A stretch of 64,000 nt of DNA from UBA583 sp964562045 (lineage in GTDB: Archaea; Nanobdellota; Nanobdellia; Woesearchaeales; UBA583): the NCBI GenBank assembly GCA_964562045.1, contig CAZLRR010000001.1:1-64000 (forward strand). The letters run 5' to 3'. The notes below the pieces were generated by a model that ran no database searches, had not been told where the DNA came from, and saw only the letters and a list, made by a program, of their open reading frames with translations. This document shows positions 1-8,389 of the stretch, one piece after another. Within the stretch, counting starts at the first letter, position 1; every line of letters starts with the position of its first letter. A program made the translations under genes and the position numbers.

Positions 1-260
1 TTATCTAAATCTTCAAATGAAAAATCATTCCCTTCTACTAAAGTAATGTCATTATATTTTATTTTAGGTGTTTGGAAAGCTTTAATTTCATCAACGTGAA
101 ATTCTTTTAATTCATGCTTTTTTATTAATTCAATTACCATATCAGAAAATTTTATTCTTTGTTCTTCATTTTCATATTTAATTAAAAAATCGTGAGCAAT
201 TCTTTTTTTGGGAGCAATTTCTATTGTCGGATTTCTCTCATTTACTTCTGTTTGAACCAT
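1..260 (-). CDS. Hypothetical protein, C-terminus outside window
   Basis: The first 86 codons are present and the gene runs off the window edge with no stop. The visible protein is charged and soluble, begins MVQTEVNERN, and shows no signal peptide, membrane segment or motif I recognise. Its ATG overlaps the TAA of the SRP54 gene by one base (TAATG), so it is probably translated by coupling to SRP54 in the same operon. Function unknown. Confidence 0.7.
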   Translation of the reverse strand, partial: MVQTEVNERNPTIEIAPKKRIAHDFLIKYENEEQRIKFSDMVIELIKKHELKEFHVDEIKAFQTPKIKYNDITLVEGNDFSFEDLD

Positions 261-1648
261 TATTTTAAACCACCTTTCATCATTTGTTTCATATTTTTAA
301 CACCAGATTTTTTCATCATTTTCATCATTTGTTGTGGATCCATATTTTCCATATCCAAATCTTCTGGATTTTTCATCATAGTCATCATTTTTTTAGTTTG
401 TTTAAAGTGTTTGAGCAAGTTTCTCACATCAGAAACATTTGTTCCACTCCCATCAGCAACTCTTTTAACTCTGGAAACATCAATAACTTCAGGATTTCTT
501 TTTTCATATTTTGTCATGGAATCCATAATATATTTCCATTTCTTGAGGTTTTCTTCTTGAGCCGCCATTTGTTCTTTTGGAATTTTCAAACCACCAAGAC
601 CAGGAATCATACTAAGCATTTTAGACATTGAACCCATTTTTTTCATAGCTTTTAGTTGTTCGTATAAGTCATCAAGATCAAAATCACCTTTCATCATTTT
701 CTCGCCCAAATCTCTTGCTTTTTCCTCATCCATTACAAGCTGAGCTTTTTCAAGAAGAGTTTCTAAATCACCCATCCCCAGAAGTTGTGATACAAATTTT
801 TTGGAGTTAAATCTTTCCAAATCTTCAACTCTCTCACCAACACCAATAAATCGAACTGGAGCTTCCACCGTAGAACAAGCAGAAAGTGCTCCACCACCTT
901 TTCCAGTTCCATCCATTTTTGTGATTACAACCCCAGAAATTTGAAGTTTTTCTTTGAACATTTCTGCTTGTTTTTGAGCAGTTTGACCAACATCTGCACC
1001 TAAGACTAGAAATGTGTCAGTAGGTTTTACATATTCGTTTATGTCTGAAATTTCTGTTACAAGTTCATCGTTTAAAAAGTCTCTTCCTGCACTATCAATT
1101 ATTACAACGTCATATTTTTTAAGTTCTTTCTCAAACTTTTTATATACTTTTACAGGATTTTTCTGATTTGGATCTCCAAAAACCTCGATTTCAATTTTTT
1201 CTCCAAGTTGTTTTAGTTGTTCAAAAGCAGCAGGCCTCCAAGTATCTGTTGAGATTAGAGCAACTTTTTTACCTCTGTTTTTGAAATAAACTCCTAGTTT
1301 TCCTGAAGTTGTTGTTTTTCCTTGACCATATAGACCTACAAGCATTATTCTGTTTTGACTTAGTTTTAATTCAAATTCTTTCTCATCACCCAAAAATTTT
1401 GCAAGTTCTTCGTAAATAATAGTTAAAAGATGTTCTTTTTTATTTAAATTAGGATTATTCTCATTTATTGCTCTATTTTGGATAGATTTTGTCAAATCTA
1501 AAACAAGCCTTACATTAACATCTGCAGAGAGTAGAGCTTTTTGTATCTCTTTTACAACTTCTGCAACTAATTGTTTGTCTACAGTTAAAGAATTCTTGAT
1601 TCGCGAAAGTGTATTTTTCAATGAATCTCCAAGTTTTTCAAGTACCAT
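260..1648 (-). CDS. srp54: Signal recognition particle GTPase SRP54
   Basis: This is the SRP subunit that binds the signal sequence of nascent membrane and secreted proteins and docks with FtsY (also in this window) for delivery to the translocon. An N-terminal helical bundle is followed by the GTPase: P-loop GLYGQGKT at residues 105-112, DTWRPAA at 135-141, DSAGRD at 183-188 and TKMDGTGKGG at 241-250. A methionine-rich M domain fills the last 130 residues and ends in dense Met-Lys runs. The length of 462 residues is normal. The P-loop has Gln where Ser is usual. The start ATG faces a TATA box shared with the divergent pth2 gene. Confidence 0.97.
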   Translation of the reverse strand: MVLEKLGDSLKNTLSRIKNSLTVDKQLVAEVVKEIQKALLSADVNVRLVLDLTKSIQNRAINENNPNLNKKEHLLTIIYEELAKFLGDEKEFELKLSQNRIMLVGLYGQGKTTTSGKLGVYFKNRGKKVALISTDTWRPAAFEQLKQLGEKIEIEVFGDPNQKNPVKVYKKFEKELKKYDVVIIDSAGRDFLNDELVTEISDINEYVKPTDTFLVLGADVGQTAQKQAEMFKEKLQISGVVITKMDGTGKGGGALSACSTVEAPVRFIGVGERVEDLERFNSKKFVSQLLGMGDLETLLEKAQLVMDEEKARDLGEKMMKGDFDLDDLYEQLKAMKKMGSMSKMLSMIPGLGGLKIPKEQMAAQEENLKKWKYIMDSMTKYEKRNPEVIDVSRVKRVADGSGTNVSDVRNLLKHFKQTKKMMTMMKNPEDLDMENMDPQQMMKMMKKSGVKNMKQMMKGGLK

Positions 1649-1668
1649 AATTATGTAAAAGAAAAATA

Positions 1669-1680
1669 ACTTTATAAAAT
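1669..1680. promoter_or_regulatory. Shared bidirectional TATA box, srp54/pth2
   Basis: The sequence CTTTATAAAAT is a good archaeal TATA box read in either direction. It is centred about 27 nt from the srp54 ATG and 25 nt from the pth2 ATG, the spacing expected for leaderless transcripts both ways. A second AT-rich box (TTTTATATAC, near 1690) could serve srp54 with a leader. This is inferred from sequence only. Confidence 0.55.
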
Positions 1681-1699
1681 TAGCTATTTTTATATACTT

Positions 1700-2047
1700 A
1701 TGTCAGAACTAAAACAAGTAATTTTAATTCGCAATGATTTGAAGATGTCTAAGGGAAAAACTGCCGCACAAGCCGCTCACGCAGCAGTAGATGCAGTTTT
1801 TGATGCAAATAAAAAGCTCGTTTCAAGATGGAGAGCCTCAGGAATGAAAAAAATCGCATTGAAAGTTGAAAGTTTGGAAGAACTCGAAAAATACATTAAT
1901 TTGGCAAGAGATGTAGGGCTTGCATGTTCTTTAATTAGAGATGCGGGTCATACAGAGTTAAAACCTGGAACTGTGACTTGCGGTGCAATTGGTCCTGCTC
2001 CCGAAGTCCAAATTGATAAAATTACTGGAGAACTGAAAGTTTTTTAA
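1700..2047 (+). CDS. pth2: Peptidyl-tRNA hydrolase, archaeal Pth2 type
   Basis: Releases tRNA from peptidyl-tRNA that has dropped off the ribosome. The 115-residue length and the N-terminal pattern, an IRNDLKMSKGK segment followed by AAQAAHAA, are characteristic of the Pth2 family. The region AGHTELKPGT followed by GPAP is the conserved C-terminal core that carries the catalytic and structural residues. It stands alone, divergent from srp54, with tRNA-Cys 25 bp downstream on the same strand. Confidence 0.96.
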   Translation: MSELKQVILIRNDLKMSKGKTAAQAAHAAVDAVFDANKKLVSRWRASGMKKIALKVESLEELEKYINLARDVGLACSLIRDAGHTELKPGTVTCGAIGPAPEVQIDKITGELKVF

Positions 2048-2072
2048 ATCAAATCTCCTTTTCATTATTTAT

Positions 2073-2144
2073 GGCGGGGTGGCCAAGTGGCTAAGGCAAC
2101 AGGCTGCAACCCTGTGATCGTGGGTTCAAATCCCACCCTCGCCT
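2073..2144 (+). tRNA. tRNA-Cys (anticodon GCA)
   Basis: The cloverleaf folds completely. The acceptor GGCGGGG pairs with CCCTCGCC allowing one G-U pair, the anticodon stem is ACAGG/CCTGT around loop CTGCAAC, and the T stem is GTGGG/CCCAC around TTCAAAT. The discriminator base is U73, the hallmark of tRNA-Cys. No intron is present and CCA is not encoded. A T-run immediately follows and could terminate transcription. The last 20 bases are duplicated 96 bp downstream. Confidence 0.96.
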
Positions 2145-2242
2145 TTTTATTTATAAATTCTCAAACAAGTTGGATTTGAACTTTAGTTCCTTTGGTGCCA
2201 AGAATCTTTTGATTGTTGAGCACAAATCCCACCCTCGCCTTT
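2127..2242 (+). repeat. Mini-element duplicating the tRNA-Cys 3' end
   Basis: Twenty bases covering the tRNA-Cys T-loop and acceptor (2127-2146) recur exactly at 2223-2242. The 76 bp between contain a segment, GGTGCCAAGAATCT, and a hairpin, AATCTTTTGATT, followed by GCA at the junction. The same segment and junction are found next to a copy of the tRNA-Trp 3' end near 27745. The second copy lacks the rest of a tRNA and is not a gene. Confidence 0.75.
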
Positions 2243-2267
2243 GTTTTCTCTTATAAAAAATACTAAA

Positions 2268-2279
2268 ATTTATATATAG
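2268..2279 (+). promoter_or_regulatory. TATA box for the GINS-like gene
   Basis: ATTTATATATAG is centred about 25 nt before the ATG at 2298, consistent with a near-leaderless transcript. It lies just past the tRNA-Cys repeat. Confidence 0.5.
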
Positions 2280-2297
2280 ACCAATATAAAAAGTTTT

Positions 2298-2696
2298 ATG
2301 AATAGTTCTCAGGCAGAAAATAACATACCGCTCTTAACTTTTAACTCACTATATAATCTGCTTCGAGAAGAAAAAAAATCAAAAAAATTATTCAAAATCG
2401 ATGAACAATTTTATGAAGCTTTAAATAAATATTTCGAAGAAAAAAAGAAAGAAACTGAAAACTTAAAAAGTGAAGGTTCTGAAAAATTCAGAAAAGAAAA
2501 ATTAGTATACAAAAACTCGCAAAAAATCGCTCAAGAACTTCTTAATCTTAGATGCATGAAAATTGCAGATATTGCAATAAAAGATGAATTATTCGGAGAT
2601 GATATTTTATCTAAAGAAGAAATTCTTGAAGAAGAAATGAAGTTTTTTGAAGAGACAAAAAAAGCAATTAAAAAAATCAAACCAAAGTATATTTAA
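2298..2696 (+). CDS. GINS-family replication protein (Gins51-like)
   Basis: Probably a subunit of the archaeal GINS complex, which couples MCM helicase to the replisome as part of the CMG assembly. The 132 residues are mostly helical. The N-terminal pattern (LYNLLREEKKSKKL, then FY..LN.YF) and the middle helix (NSQKIAQELLNLRCMKIADIA) match what I know of the archaeal Gins51 alpha domain. The usual C-terminal beta domain is absent or very short. The identification is by pattern, not alignment; a generic coiled-coil protein is the alternative. The AI-2E transporter gene starts 5 bp downstream. Confidence 0.6.
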   Translation: MNSSQAENNIPLLTFNSLYNLLREEKKSKKLFKIDEQFYEALNKYFEEKKKETENLKSEGSEKFRKEKLVYKNSQKIAQELLNLRCMKIADIAIKDELFGDDILSKEEILEEEMKFFEETKKAIKKIKPKYI

Positions 2697-2701
2697 TTAA
2701 A

Positions 2702-3736
2702 ATGGAAATCAAATATAGTCAAAAAGTTGAGAGAAATTTCATCCTCATTATTGCACTAATATTTTTAATCTTAACTTTTTTTGTAGTCAAAGATATTTTT
2801 GCACTTATAGTCTATAGTCTCATACTCTCTTATTTCTTACACCCTACATACAAGTACTTTTTGACTAAAATCAATAATAAGAAAATAAGTTCAATTTTAA
2901 CTCTTTCAAGTTTTACTCTAATAATCTTTATCCCCACTATCCTTTTGTTTTATTTTTTGATTTTAAATCTTGTTAAACTAATAGTAGAATATAAAGTTTA
3001 TATTGAAAATCCCGAAATTTTAAATGATCTTATACTAGAATTTTCCCGAAAAATTACCGATTCACCAGTCTTGGCTTCTTTAAATCTAACTGAACTTCTA
3101 AAATCCCTAGTTGTCTACATTGTAGATTTTAGTACAAACTTTTTCTCTTCCATTCCAAAAGTTGTGATTTATTTTTTTATCGTTTTATTTATTACTTATT
3201 ACCTTTTAATTTATAACAAAGAAATTTTAAAAGTTTTAAATGAATATGTTCCTATGACTTTAAAAAAACAAGAAAACCTTTTAAGGAGTATAGAAAAAAA
3301 TCTTAAAACTTTGTTTAGGGGATATTTCCTTACAGGAATTATACAAACAGCAGTTGCTGTTCTAGGTTACATAATTTTTGGAGCACCAAATATCTTAATC
3401 ATAACATTTTTAACATTAATTACAAGTCTAATCCCATACCTTGGAACTCCGCTAGTCTGGGTTCCAGTAGGTTTTTATATGATACTAACGGGACATACAG
3501 GAGCAGGAATAGGGTTAATTATTTATGGTGTTTTGATTATTAGTATGGTCGATAACTTTCTAAGACCAATTCTTATGAGTAATAAAGAAACTATTTCTCC
3601 CCCATTAGTTTTTATTGGATTTGTGGGTGGACTTGTAGCATTTGGACTTATAGGTATCATTCTTGGACCAATCATTATTTCAATTACTTCAATACTCCTA
3701 AAATACGTAAAAGAACTTTATGAGATAAAAGATTAA
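2702..3736 (+). CDS. AI-2E family (PerM/UPF0118) membrane transporter
   Basis: An integral membrane protein of 344 residues with about eight hydrophobic segments: two hairpins near the N-terminus, a soluble section around residues 90-150, then five or six segments. The C-terminal half has the family signature: IPYLGTPLVWVPVG, a segment with VDNFLRPILM, and a final glycine-rich helix pair around GLIGIILGPI. Family members export signalling molecules or act as Na+/H+ antiporters, so the substrate cannot be assigned here. It follows the GINS-like gene closely and is probably co-transcribed. Confidence 0.9.
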   Translation: MEIKYSQKVERNFILIIALIFLILTFFVVKDIFALIVYSLILSYFLHPTYKYFLTKINNKKISSILTLSSFTLIIFIPTILLFYFLILNLVKLIVEYKVYIENPEILNDLILEFSRKITDSPVLASLNLTELLKSLVVYIVDFSTNFFSSIPKVVIYFFIVLFITYYLLIYNKEILKVLNEYVPMTLKKQENLLRSIEKNLKTLFRGYFLTGIIQTAVAVLGYIIFGAPNILIITFLTLITSLIPYLGTPLVWVPVGFYMILTGHTGAGIGLIIYGVLIISMVDNFLRPILMSNKETISPPLVFIGFVGGLVAFGLIGIILGPIIISITSILLKYVKELYEIKD

Positions 3737-3772
3737 ATCAAAATCTGCTAAAATTTCAATTATTGGCAACAA

Positions 3773-3783
3773 CTTTATAAATA
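3773..3783 (+). promoter_or_regulatory. TATA box for the PhoU-like gene
   Basis: CTTTATAAATA is centred about 26 nt before the ATG at 3804, a canonical leaderless archaeal promoter. Confidence 0.6.
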
Positions 3784-3803
3784 TGTGAAGTATATATTGG
3801 TAT

Positions 3804-4730
3804 ATGGACCTGCGAAAAATAATCAAATTTGGAAATAGTTCTCACGTCATAACACTTCCAAACGAGTGGATAAAAGAACATAATTTAGAAAAAGGAGGGG
3901 AATTGAGTCTAAAAACAAAACCTGACGCAATTATTATTTCAACTCAGAATAGATTAAAACCCCAAAAAGTTGCTCTGGAGGTAGAAAATTATCCTGGAGT
4001 TTGGCTTGAGCAAAAAATTATTTCTTATTATCTAAAAAATTATAATGAAATTATTCTAAAAGATTCAAAGATTTTAAAAAAAATAAAAACTATTAAAACA
4101 ATCAAAGAAAAATTAAGTGCTGTAGAGATTGTTGATATGAAAGAAGATGAGATTATTTTGCGAGATTTAACTAATTTTAAAGAACTTGACCTCTATAGTT
4201 TTGTTGAAAAAATTGCAGATATGATTAAAACTTCTTTTGATAATGTGATTAATTTTGATAAAAGTAGTTGGGAAATAATCTCGGCTCTCGACTTGAATAT
4301 TAACAGGTTATGTTTTTTAAGTTATAAAGCAATTAACCATAATCTTAATTCATGGGAGCATTCAAATCAAGTAAAAAATAGTGTTCATTATTGGAGTTAT
4401 ATTAATTCATTAGAAAACATTGGAGATTTAATTGAAGACATCGCAAAAGTAATGCATAAAGAAGAAATAGGCGAGAGTAGAGAAGATTTAAAAAAAGCAC
4501 TAATAAAAATGAAAAAGTTGTTTGTCTTGACCAATAATCTGATGGATAAGAGTATTAGCCTTAAAAATAATATTCCACTTTTTCAAAAAGGAAAAGAAGA
4601 AATAGAAAGTTTAATAACAAATATTTATCACAACAAATCAAAATCAGATTTAGTTTTAACTAATATTATTGATTATTTCCTAAGAACAATTAGGGCTTTG
4701 GTTTTAAACATTATTGACCTTCGTGACTAA
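3804..4730 (+). CDS. AbrB-PhoU-like regulator
   Basis: A 308-residue protein with two parts. Residues 1-45 (MDLRKIIKFGNSSHVITLP.EW) form an AbrB/SpoVT-type swapped-hairpin DNA-binding domain. The rest, especially 190-305, is helical and resembles the PhoU fold, with regularly spaced acidic residues. Archaeal proteins of this composition are usually annotated as phosphate uptake regulators. No Pst transporter lies nearby, so a link to phosphate is not supported by context. It is transcribed from its own promoter. Confidence 0.8.
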   Translation: MDLRKIIKFGNSSHVITLPNEWIKEHNLEKGGELSLKTKPDAIIISTQNRLKPQKVALEVENYPGVWLEQKIISYYLKNYNEIILKDSKILKKIKTIKTIKEKLSAVEIVDMKEDEIILRDLTNFKELDLYSFVEKIADMIKTSFDNVINFDKSSWEIISALDLNINRLCFLSYKAINHNLNSWEHSNQVKNSVHYWSYINSLENIGDLIEDIAKVMHKEEIGESREDLKKALIKMKKLFVLTNNLMDKSISLKNNIPLFQKGKEEIESLITNIYHNKSKSDLVLTNIIDYFLRTIRALVLNIIDLRD

Positions 4731-4745
4731 ATTTTAATACTAAAG

Positions 4746-4755
4746 TTTTTAAATA
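4746..4755 (+). promoter_or_regulatory. TATA box, pilus-like operon
   Basis: TTTTTAAATA is centred about 25 nt before the ATG at 4775. It is the only clear promoter ahead of the membrane-protein gene that opens the pilus-like gene run. Confidence 0.5.
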
Positions 4756-4774
4756 AATTTCAATACCGATTTTT

Positions 4775-6400
4775 ATGAGTTTTAACACCCCAAGAATAAT
4801 TTCATATTTAGTTAGTATTTTGTTAATTTTTTTGGGTGCTCTACCTTTTTTTTCTAAAATTATTGATTTTATTAATCAGAAATCTTTGCAAATTTTTCCA
4901 GAAAATTCTCTATTTTTAATACTGATAATTTTTATTGGAATAATTATACTTAGTATTGCAAATAATTGGAATGAAAAGTTCAAAGGCCTTGGGAGATTAT
5001 TCCTTGAAATTTCAATTTTTTTCCTCTTTATTTCAATTTTTTATTTTAATCTTGGATTATATAATGAAAATCTCGGAGATGAAATTCAAAGTTCAATTGA
5101 CTATGTAGCAGTAAATAGTATGGACAAAATTATTGCAAATGAGTATGAAGATTTATTTGGCGAAGAAATAAATATTTTAGTTGCGGATAATTTCTACGAA
5201 AAAACATACTATAATACAAATTTAACCGAATCTGAGGCGAATGAATTAATTGAAGAACTAGAGATTAAAGTTGGTGAAAAGTCTAAAATTGAGCTCGTAA
5301 AATTTTTCATTTCAGAAGTTAATAAGAAATTAAAATCTTCTCCAATGGAAGGGTTTGAAATAGGAATTCCAATTTCAGTCTTGCGTGAACAAGCTAAAAA
5401 TTATAATCCTGAACTTATGCTTAGTGCTGATTTTGACGCAGAATTATTTTCGACTTATCTTTCAATGGAGAAAAGTGCAAAAATAAAAATAATTTATGCC
5501 GAAAATGAGACAACCATAACTAAGAAAATTTCAGAATTAGAAGATACGGAAATAGAATTAATTTGGGAAAATCTAGGATTAGATTTTAGTGTTTCAAAAA
5601 ATACAAAAGAGATTATTACGAAAATCTTCCTTGCAGAGATTGAAAAACAAAACCTCCAACCAAATTCTGAGTATTCAATCCCTATCGCAAGTTTTGCAAG
5701 TTTAATTACAGGTCAGCAAAAACAAATGTTAGAATATGATTTATTCGCAGAAAATATCGATACAAGACTTGAGAATTTACAAAATCTAAAATCGGATTGT
5801 AATCAAAATAATAATACGAATAATACGGACCAATTTTGTGAATTTGTGAAGCAGACAGATTTTGATGTTATGATGGAAAATGCCCAAAGTCAGTTCGGCT
5901 CTAATTCTGAAGTTTTTGGTGAAATTACAAAAGAGAGTGTTGAGGATTTTGTTGTTGAAAAAAGTAGAGAAAAACTAAAATATTTAATACTGGCAATAGT
6001 CTTTTTTACTTTGGGAGTTTCTTGTTTATATTACCATTATTTCAGAATTGAAAAATCAAGCCAAAATCTTGCAGAAATATTAAAAGAAGTTTCTCGAGCA
6101 ATATTAATACAATCGATATGGTTAACTGGGATTATAGCATTTATTCTCTATTCTTTAAAACCTGAAAATCTTAGTAGTTTTATTCCAAGTGAGATGAACA
6201 AAATATTAACTGGGAAAATCCTCTCCGAGATGCCAATAATTGAAACTTTTAAAAATCTTTTAGTAGACACATTTTACATTGGATTAATTTTATTGTTTAC
6301 TTCTCTTGTTTCTTACTTAGTTTTAAGGTTTAAAATTTTAATAAAAAAAGATAAAAGTTCGCCTTCAGAACCACAAAATGAACAAGTTTCTTCAAAGTAA
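4775..6400 (+). CDS. Hypothetical membrane protein with large extracytoplasmic domain
   Basis: Not recognised. The 541 residues have three N-terminal membrane segments (near 8-26, 46-62 and 76-98), a soluble, acidic region of about 300 residues rich in Glu, Asn and Ser, and three C-terminal segments (near 400-420, 445-463 and 497-520). A Lys/Ser/Glu-rich tail ends the protein. It lies directly upstream of the wHTH, coiled-coil and secretion ATPase genes on the same strand, so it could be an accessory membrane component of that machine. That role is inferred from position only. Confidence 0.7.
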   Translation: MSFNTPRIISYLVSILLIFLGALPFFSKIIDFINQKSLQIFPENSLFLILIIFIGIIILSIANNWNEKFKGLGRLFLEISIFFLFISIFYFNLGLYNENLGDEIQSSIDYVAVNSMDKIIANEYEDLFGEEINILVADNFYEKTYYNTNLTESEANELIEELEIKVGEKSKIELVKFFISEVNKKLKSSPMEGFEIGIPISVLREQAKNYNPELMLSADFDAELFSTYLSMEKSAKIKIIYAENETTITKKISELEDTEIELIWENLGLDFSVSKNTKEIITKIFLAEIEKQNLQPNSEYSIPIASFASLITGQQKQMLEYDLFAENIDTRLENLQNLKSDCNQNNNTNNTDQFCEFVKQTDFDVMMENAQSQFGSNSEVFGEITKESVEDFVVEKSREKLKYLILAIVFFTLGVSCLYYHYFRIEKSSQNLAEILKEVSRAILIQSIWLTGIIAFILYSLKPENLSSFIPSEMNKILTGKILSEMPIIETFKNLLVDTFYIGLILLFTSLVSYLVLRFKILIKKDKSSPSEPQNEQVSSK

Positions 6401-6452
6401 TTACTTTCCAATTATTATAAAGACATATAATAAGTAAAATTGGACATATCAT

Positions 6453-6893
6453 ATGTTATCAGAAGTTCTTAAAACTCCAGTAGATAATCTCGTTGAGATA
6501 GTTAAATCTAGCAGAGAAACAACTATTGACACACTTAAATCAAAACTTAACCTTCCAATTGAAATTATTGAAAAATGGCTGGTTGTGCTTGAAGAGTATA
6601 AAATTTTAAAAGTACACTACAAAGGATTTGAAGGATTTGTTGAGTTTGTAGAAAAAAACGAGAACAAAAAACAAGAAATTGATGTAGATAACCTAAAAGA
6701 GACTTTCATGAATCTTGCAAAGGAGAAAAATTTTACTTATGATAAAATGAGAGAAGCGTGGCCCATTTTTCTTAGTAAATATGAAGTAGAGATTAAAGAA
6801 CTTTTCGAAGTGAAAGCAAAAAGACTTGGTTTTGACCAAAATAAAACACAACTAGCATGGCAAAGATACAGAAGAGAATTGGAGGTATTATAA
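6453..6893 (+). CDS. Winged-helix domain protein in pilus operon
   Basis: A soluble protein of 146 residues. Residues 1-60 (VDNLVEIVKSSRETTIDTL, then LPIEIIEKWLVVLEEYKIL) have the helix-turn-helix spacing of a winged-helix domain. The C-terminal half is helical and charged. The gene ends GGAGGTATTATAA, with a Shine-Dalgarno GGAGGT 8-9 nt before the ATG of the next gene, so translation of the two is linked. It could regulate the operon or be a structural adaptor; the sequence does not decide. Confidence 0.7.
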   Translation: MLSEVLKTPVDNLVEIVKSSRETTIDTLKSKLNLPIEIIEKWLVVLEEYKILKVHYKGFEGFVEFVEKNENKKQEIDVDNLKETFMNLAKEKNFTYDKMREAWPIFLSKYEVEIKELFEVKAKRLGFDQNKTQLAWQRYRRELEVL

Positions 6894-6894
6894 A

Positions 6895-8388
6895 ATGGCA
6901 CTTGATATAGATTCATTTCTTGAGACATATTCAGGAGAAGAGAAAAATCCAAAAGAAAAAGAAGAGAGTAACAAAAAAATTTCTCTTGATTTTCAAAAAG
7001 ATGTTGAAGACAAGTTAAGCAAAACTGTTGCTGATTATGAAAATAACAATGATTTTAAATTTCTAAAATCAGTTTATGAAGAAGTTAAGAAGTTTGATGA
7101 GGATTTAACTAACAAGTTTATGGGACTTGAAAAAAAAGGTAGCGAGGCGTTAGAACAGATTAGTAAAAAATACTCTACCGAATATATCCAAAACTTGAAG
7201 ATTCAAAAACAGCAAACTATAGAGATAGTATCTAAGCACATTGAAAACATAAAAGCAAATCTTGAAGCAGAAAATCTTTTTGATGCTTTGAAAAGGTTAA
7301 AGGGAATACTAACACAAGTTTCTCAAATGCCCCAAGAATTAATTGAAGAAAAAATTAATTTCCAAAAAACCTGTCTTCAAATTGAAACCGAAATTCTTGA
7401 TAAGATTGAAAATTATAAATCCCAATTTATCCCTCAGAAAAAAAGACAGCTCTCGGAATTAAATAAAGATTTGATTTTAAATGCAAATAAATTAAATTCA
7501 GAAGAACTAACAAAGAAAATAAATGCCATTCATGAAGAACTTGAAGCAATCCCCGAATATCTAGAGACTGAATTTATCAAGGAAAAAATAACTTTGAATA
7601 AAAATTTAGTTTTAGCAGAGAATTATTTGGAAAAGCTTCATAATGCTGAGTTTTTGCAAAAAGAGAATCTAATTAATTCTGAAATTGAAAATTTTCACAA
7701 GTCATATTTAAATAAAAACCTTCAGAAAACCCTCATGACCTATGACAATATTGTTTTAATTTTCACAACAATTCCTGAAATACAAATAGAAAAAAGAGTT
7801 GAGATTTATAATAAGTTAAACGATTTATATTCCAAGGTAAATAATCTAGTACTGAAAAATAATGTTGCTCTATTTATGGGAACTTATCATTATAGTCAGG
7901 CTCTACAGGAAATAAACTCATATATTGACCATATTAAAAGAACACAAACCTATGACAATGAAAATCTACACCTGATACAAGAGAAAATTAAATCTTTGCC
8001 TGAAAGATTTGAACAAGAGAAATCACGGCTAAGAGGAGAATTAAATTATTTGCTTAAGCATCTAAATCCGCAACATGCTCAAACTGAAAAAGATTCAATT
8101 AAGCCTGCAGCTTCACAAGGTTTTAATCAGGAAAACCCAAAAACTTCAAATGCAGAAAAAAGAGAAAACACAACAAAAAATATTAGTCTGAACACAAAAA
8201 AGTCTGATGTTAAAGCTGAAATTGAAAAATATTTTGAAATAATTAAAGAAGAAAAAGATCCTCAAAAACTTAAAATAGCATATAAGAAAATTGTTTTTTA
8301 TATCGATTTGCTTGAGGTATCCAAAGAAGAAAAAGAGAATTTGGCTTCAAAAGTAAAAAACCTAATCACACACAAAAATTTAAGTTAA
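6895..8388 (+). CDS. Coiled-coil protein of the pilus operon
   Basis: A hydrophilic protein of 497 residues, almost entirely helical, with heptad-like Leu/Ile spacing across residues 15-380, a Ser/Asn/Gln-rich linker near 390-440 and a short C-terminal helical domain. It has no signal peptide or membrane segment. It sits one base after the wHTH gene and two bases before the secretion ATPase, an arrangement that suggests a cytosolic partner or scaffold of the ATPase. Not recognised as a named family. Confidence 0.7.
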   Translation: MALDIDSFLETYSGEEKNPKEKEESNKKISLDFQKDVEDKLSKTVADYENNNDFKFLKSVYEEVKKFDEDLTNKFMGLEKKGSEALEQISKKYSTEYIQNLKIQKQQTIEIVSKHIENIKANLEAENLFDALKRLKGILTQVSQMPQELIEEKINFQKTCLQIETEILDKIENYKSQFIPQKKRQLSELNKDLILNANKLNSEELTKKINAIHEELEAIPEYLETEFIKEKITLNKNLVLAENYLEKLHNAEFLQKENLINSEIENFHKSYLNKNLQKTLMTYDNIVLIFTTIPEIQIEKRVEIYNKLNDLYSKVNNLVLKNNVALFMGTYHYSQALQEINSYIDHIKRTQTYDNENLHLIQEKIKSLPERFEQEKSRLRGELNYLLKHLNPQHAQTEKDSIKPAASQGFNQENPKTSNAEKRENTTKNISLNTKKSDVKAEIEKYFEIIKEEKDPQKLKIAYKKIVFYIDLLEVSKEEKENLASKVKNLITHKNLS

Positions 8389-8389
8389 A

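Noticed and set aside
192..631. Two plus-strand frames opposite the SRP54 M domain
   Set aside because: They are shadows of the Met/Lys-rich M-domain coding sequence.
2223..2242. A second tRNA gene after tRNA-Cys
   Set aside because: Only the T-loop and acceptor end are present. The upstream bases cannot form D or anticodon arms.
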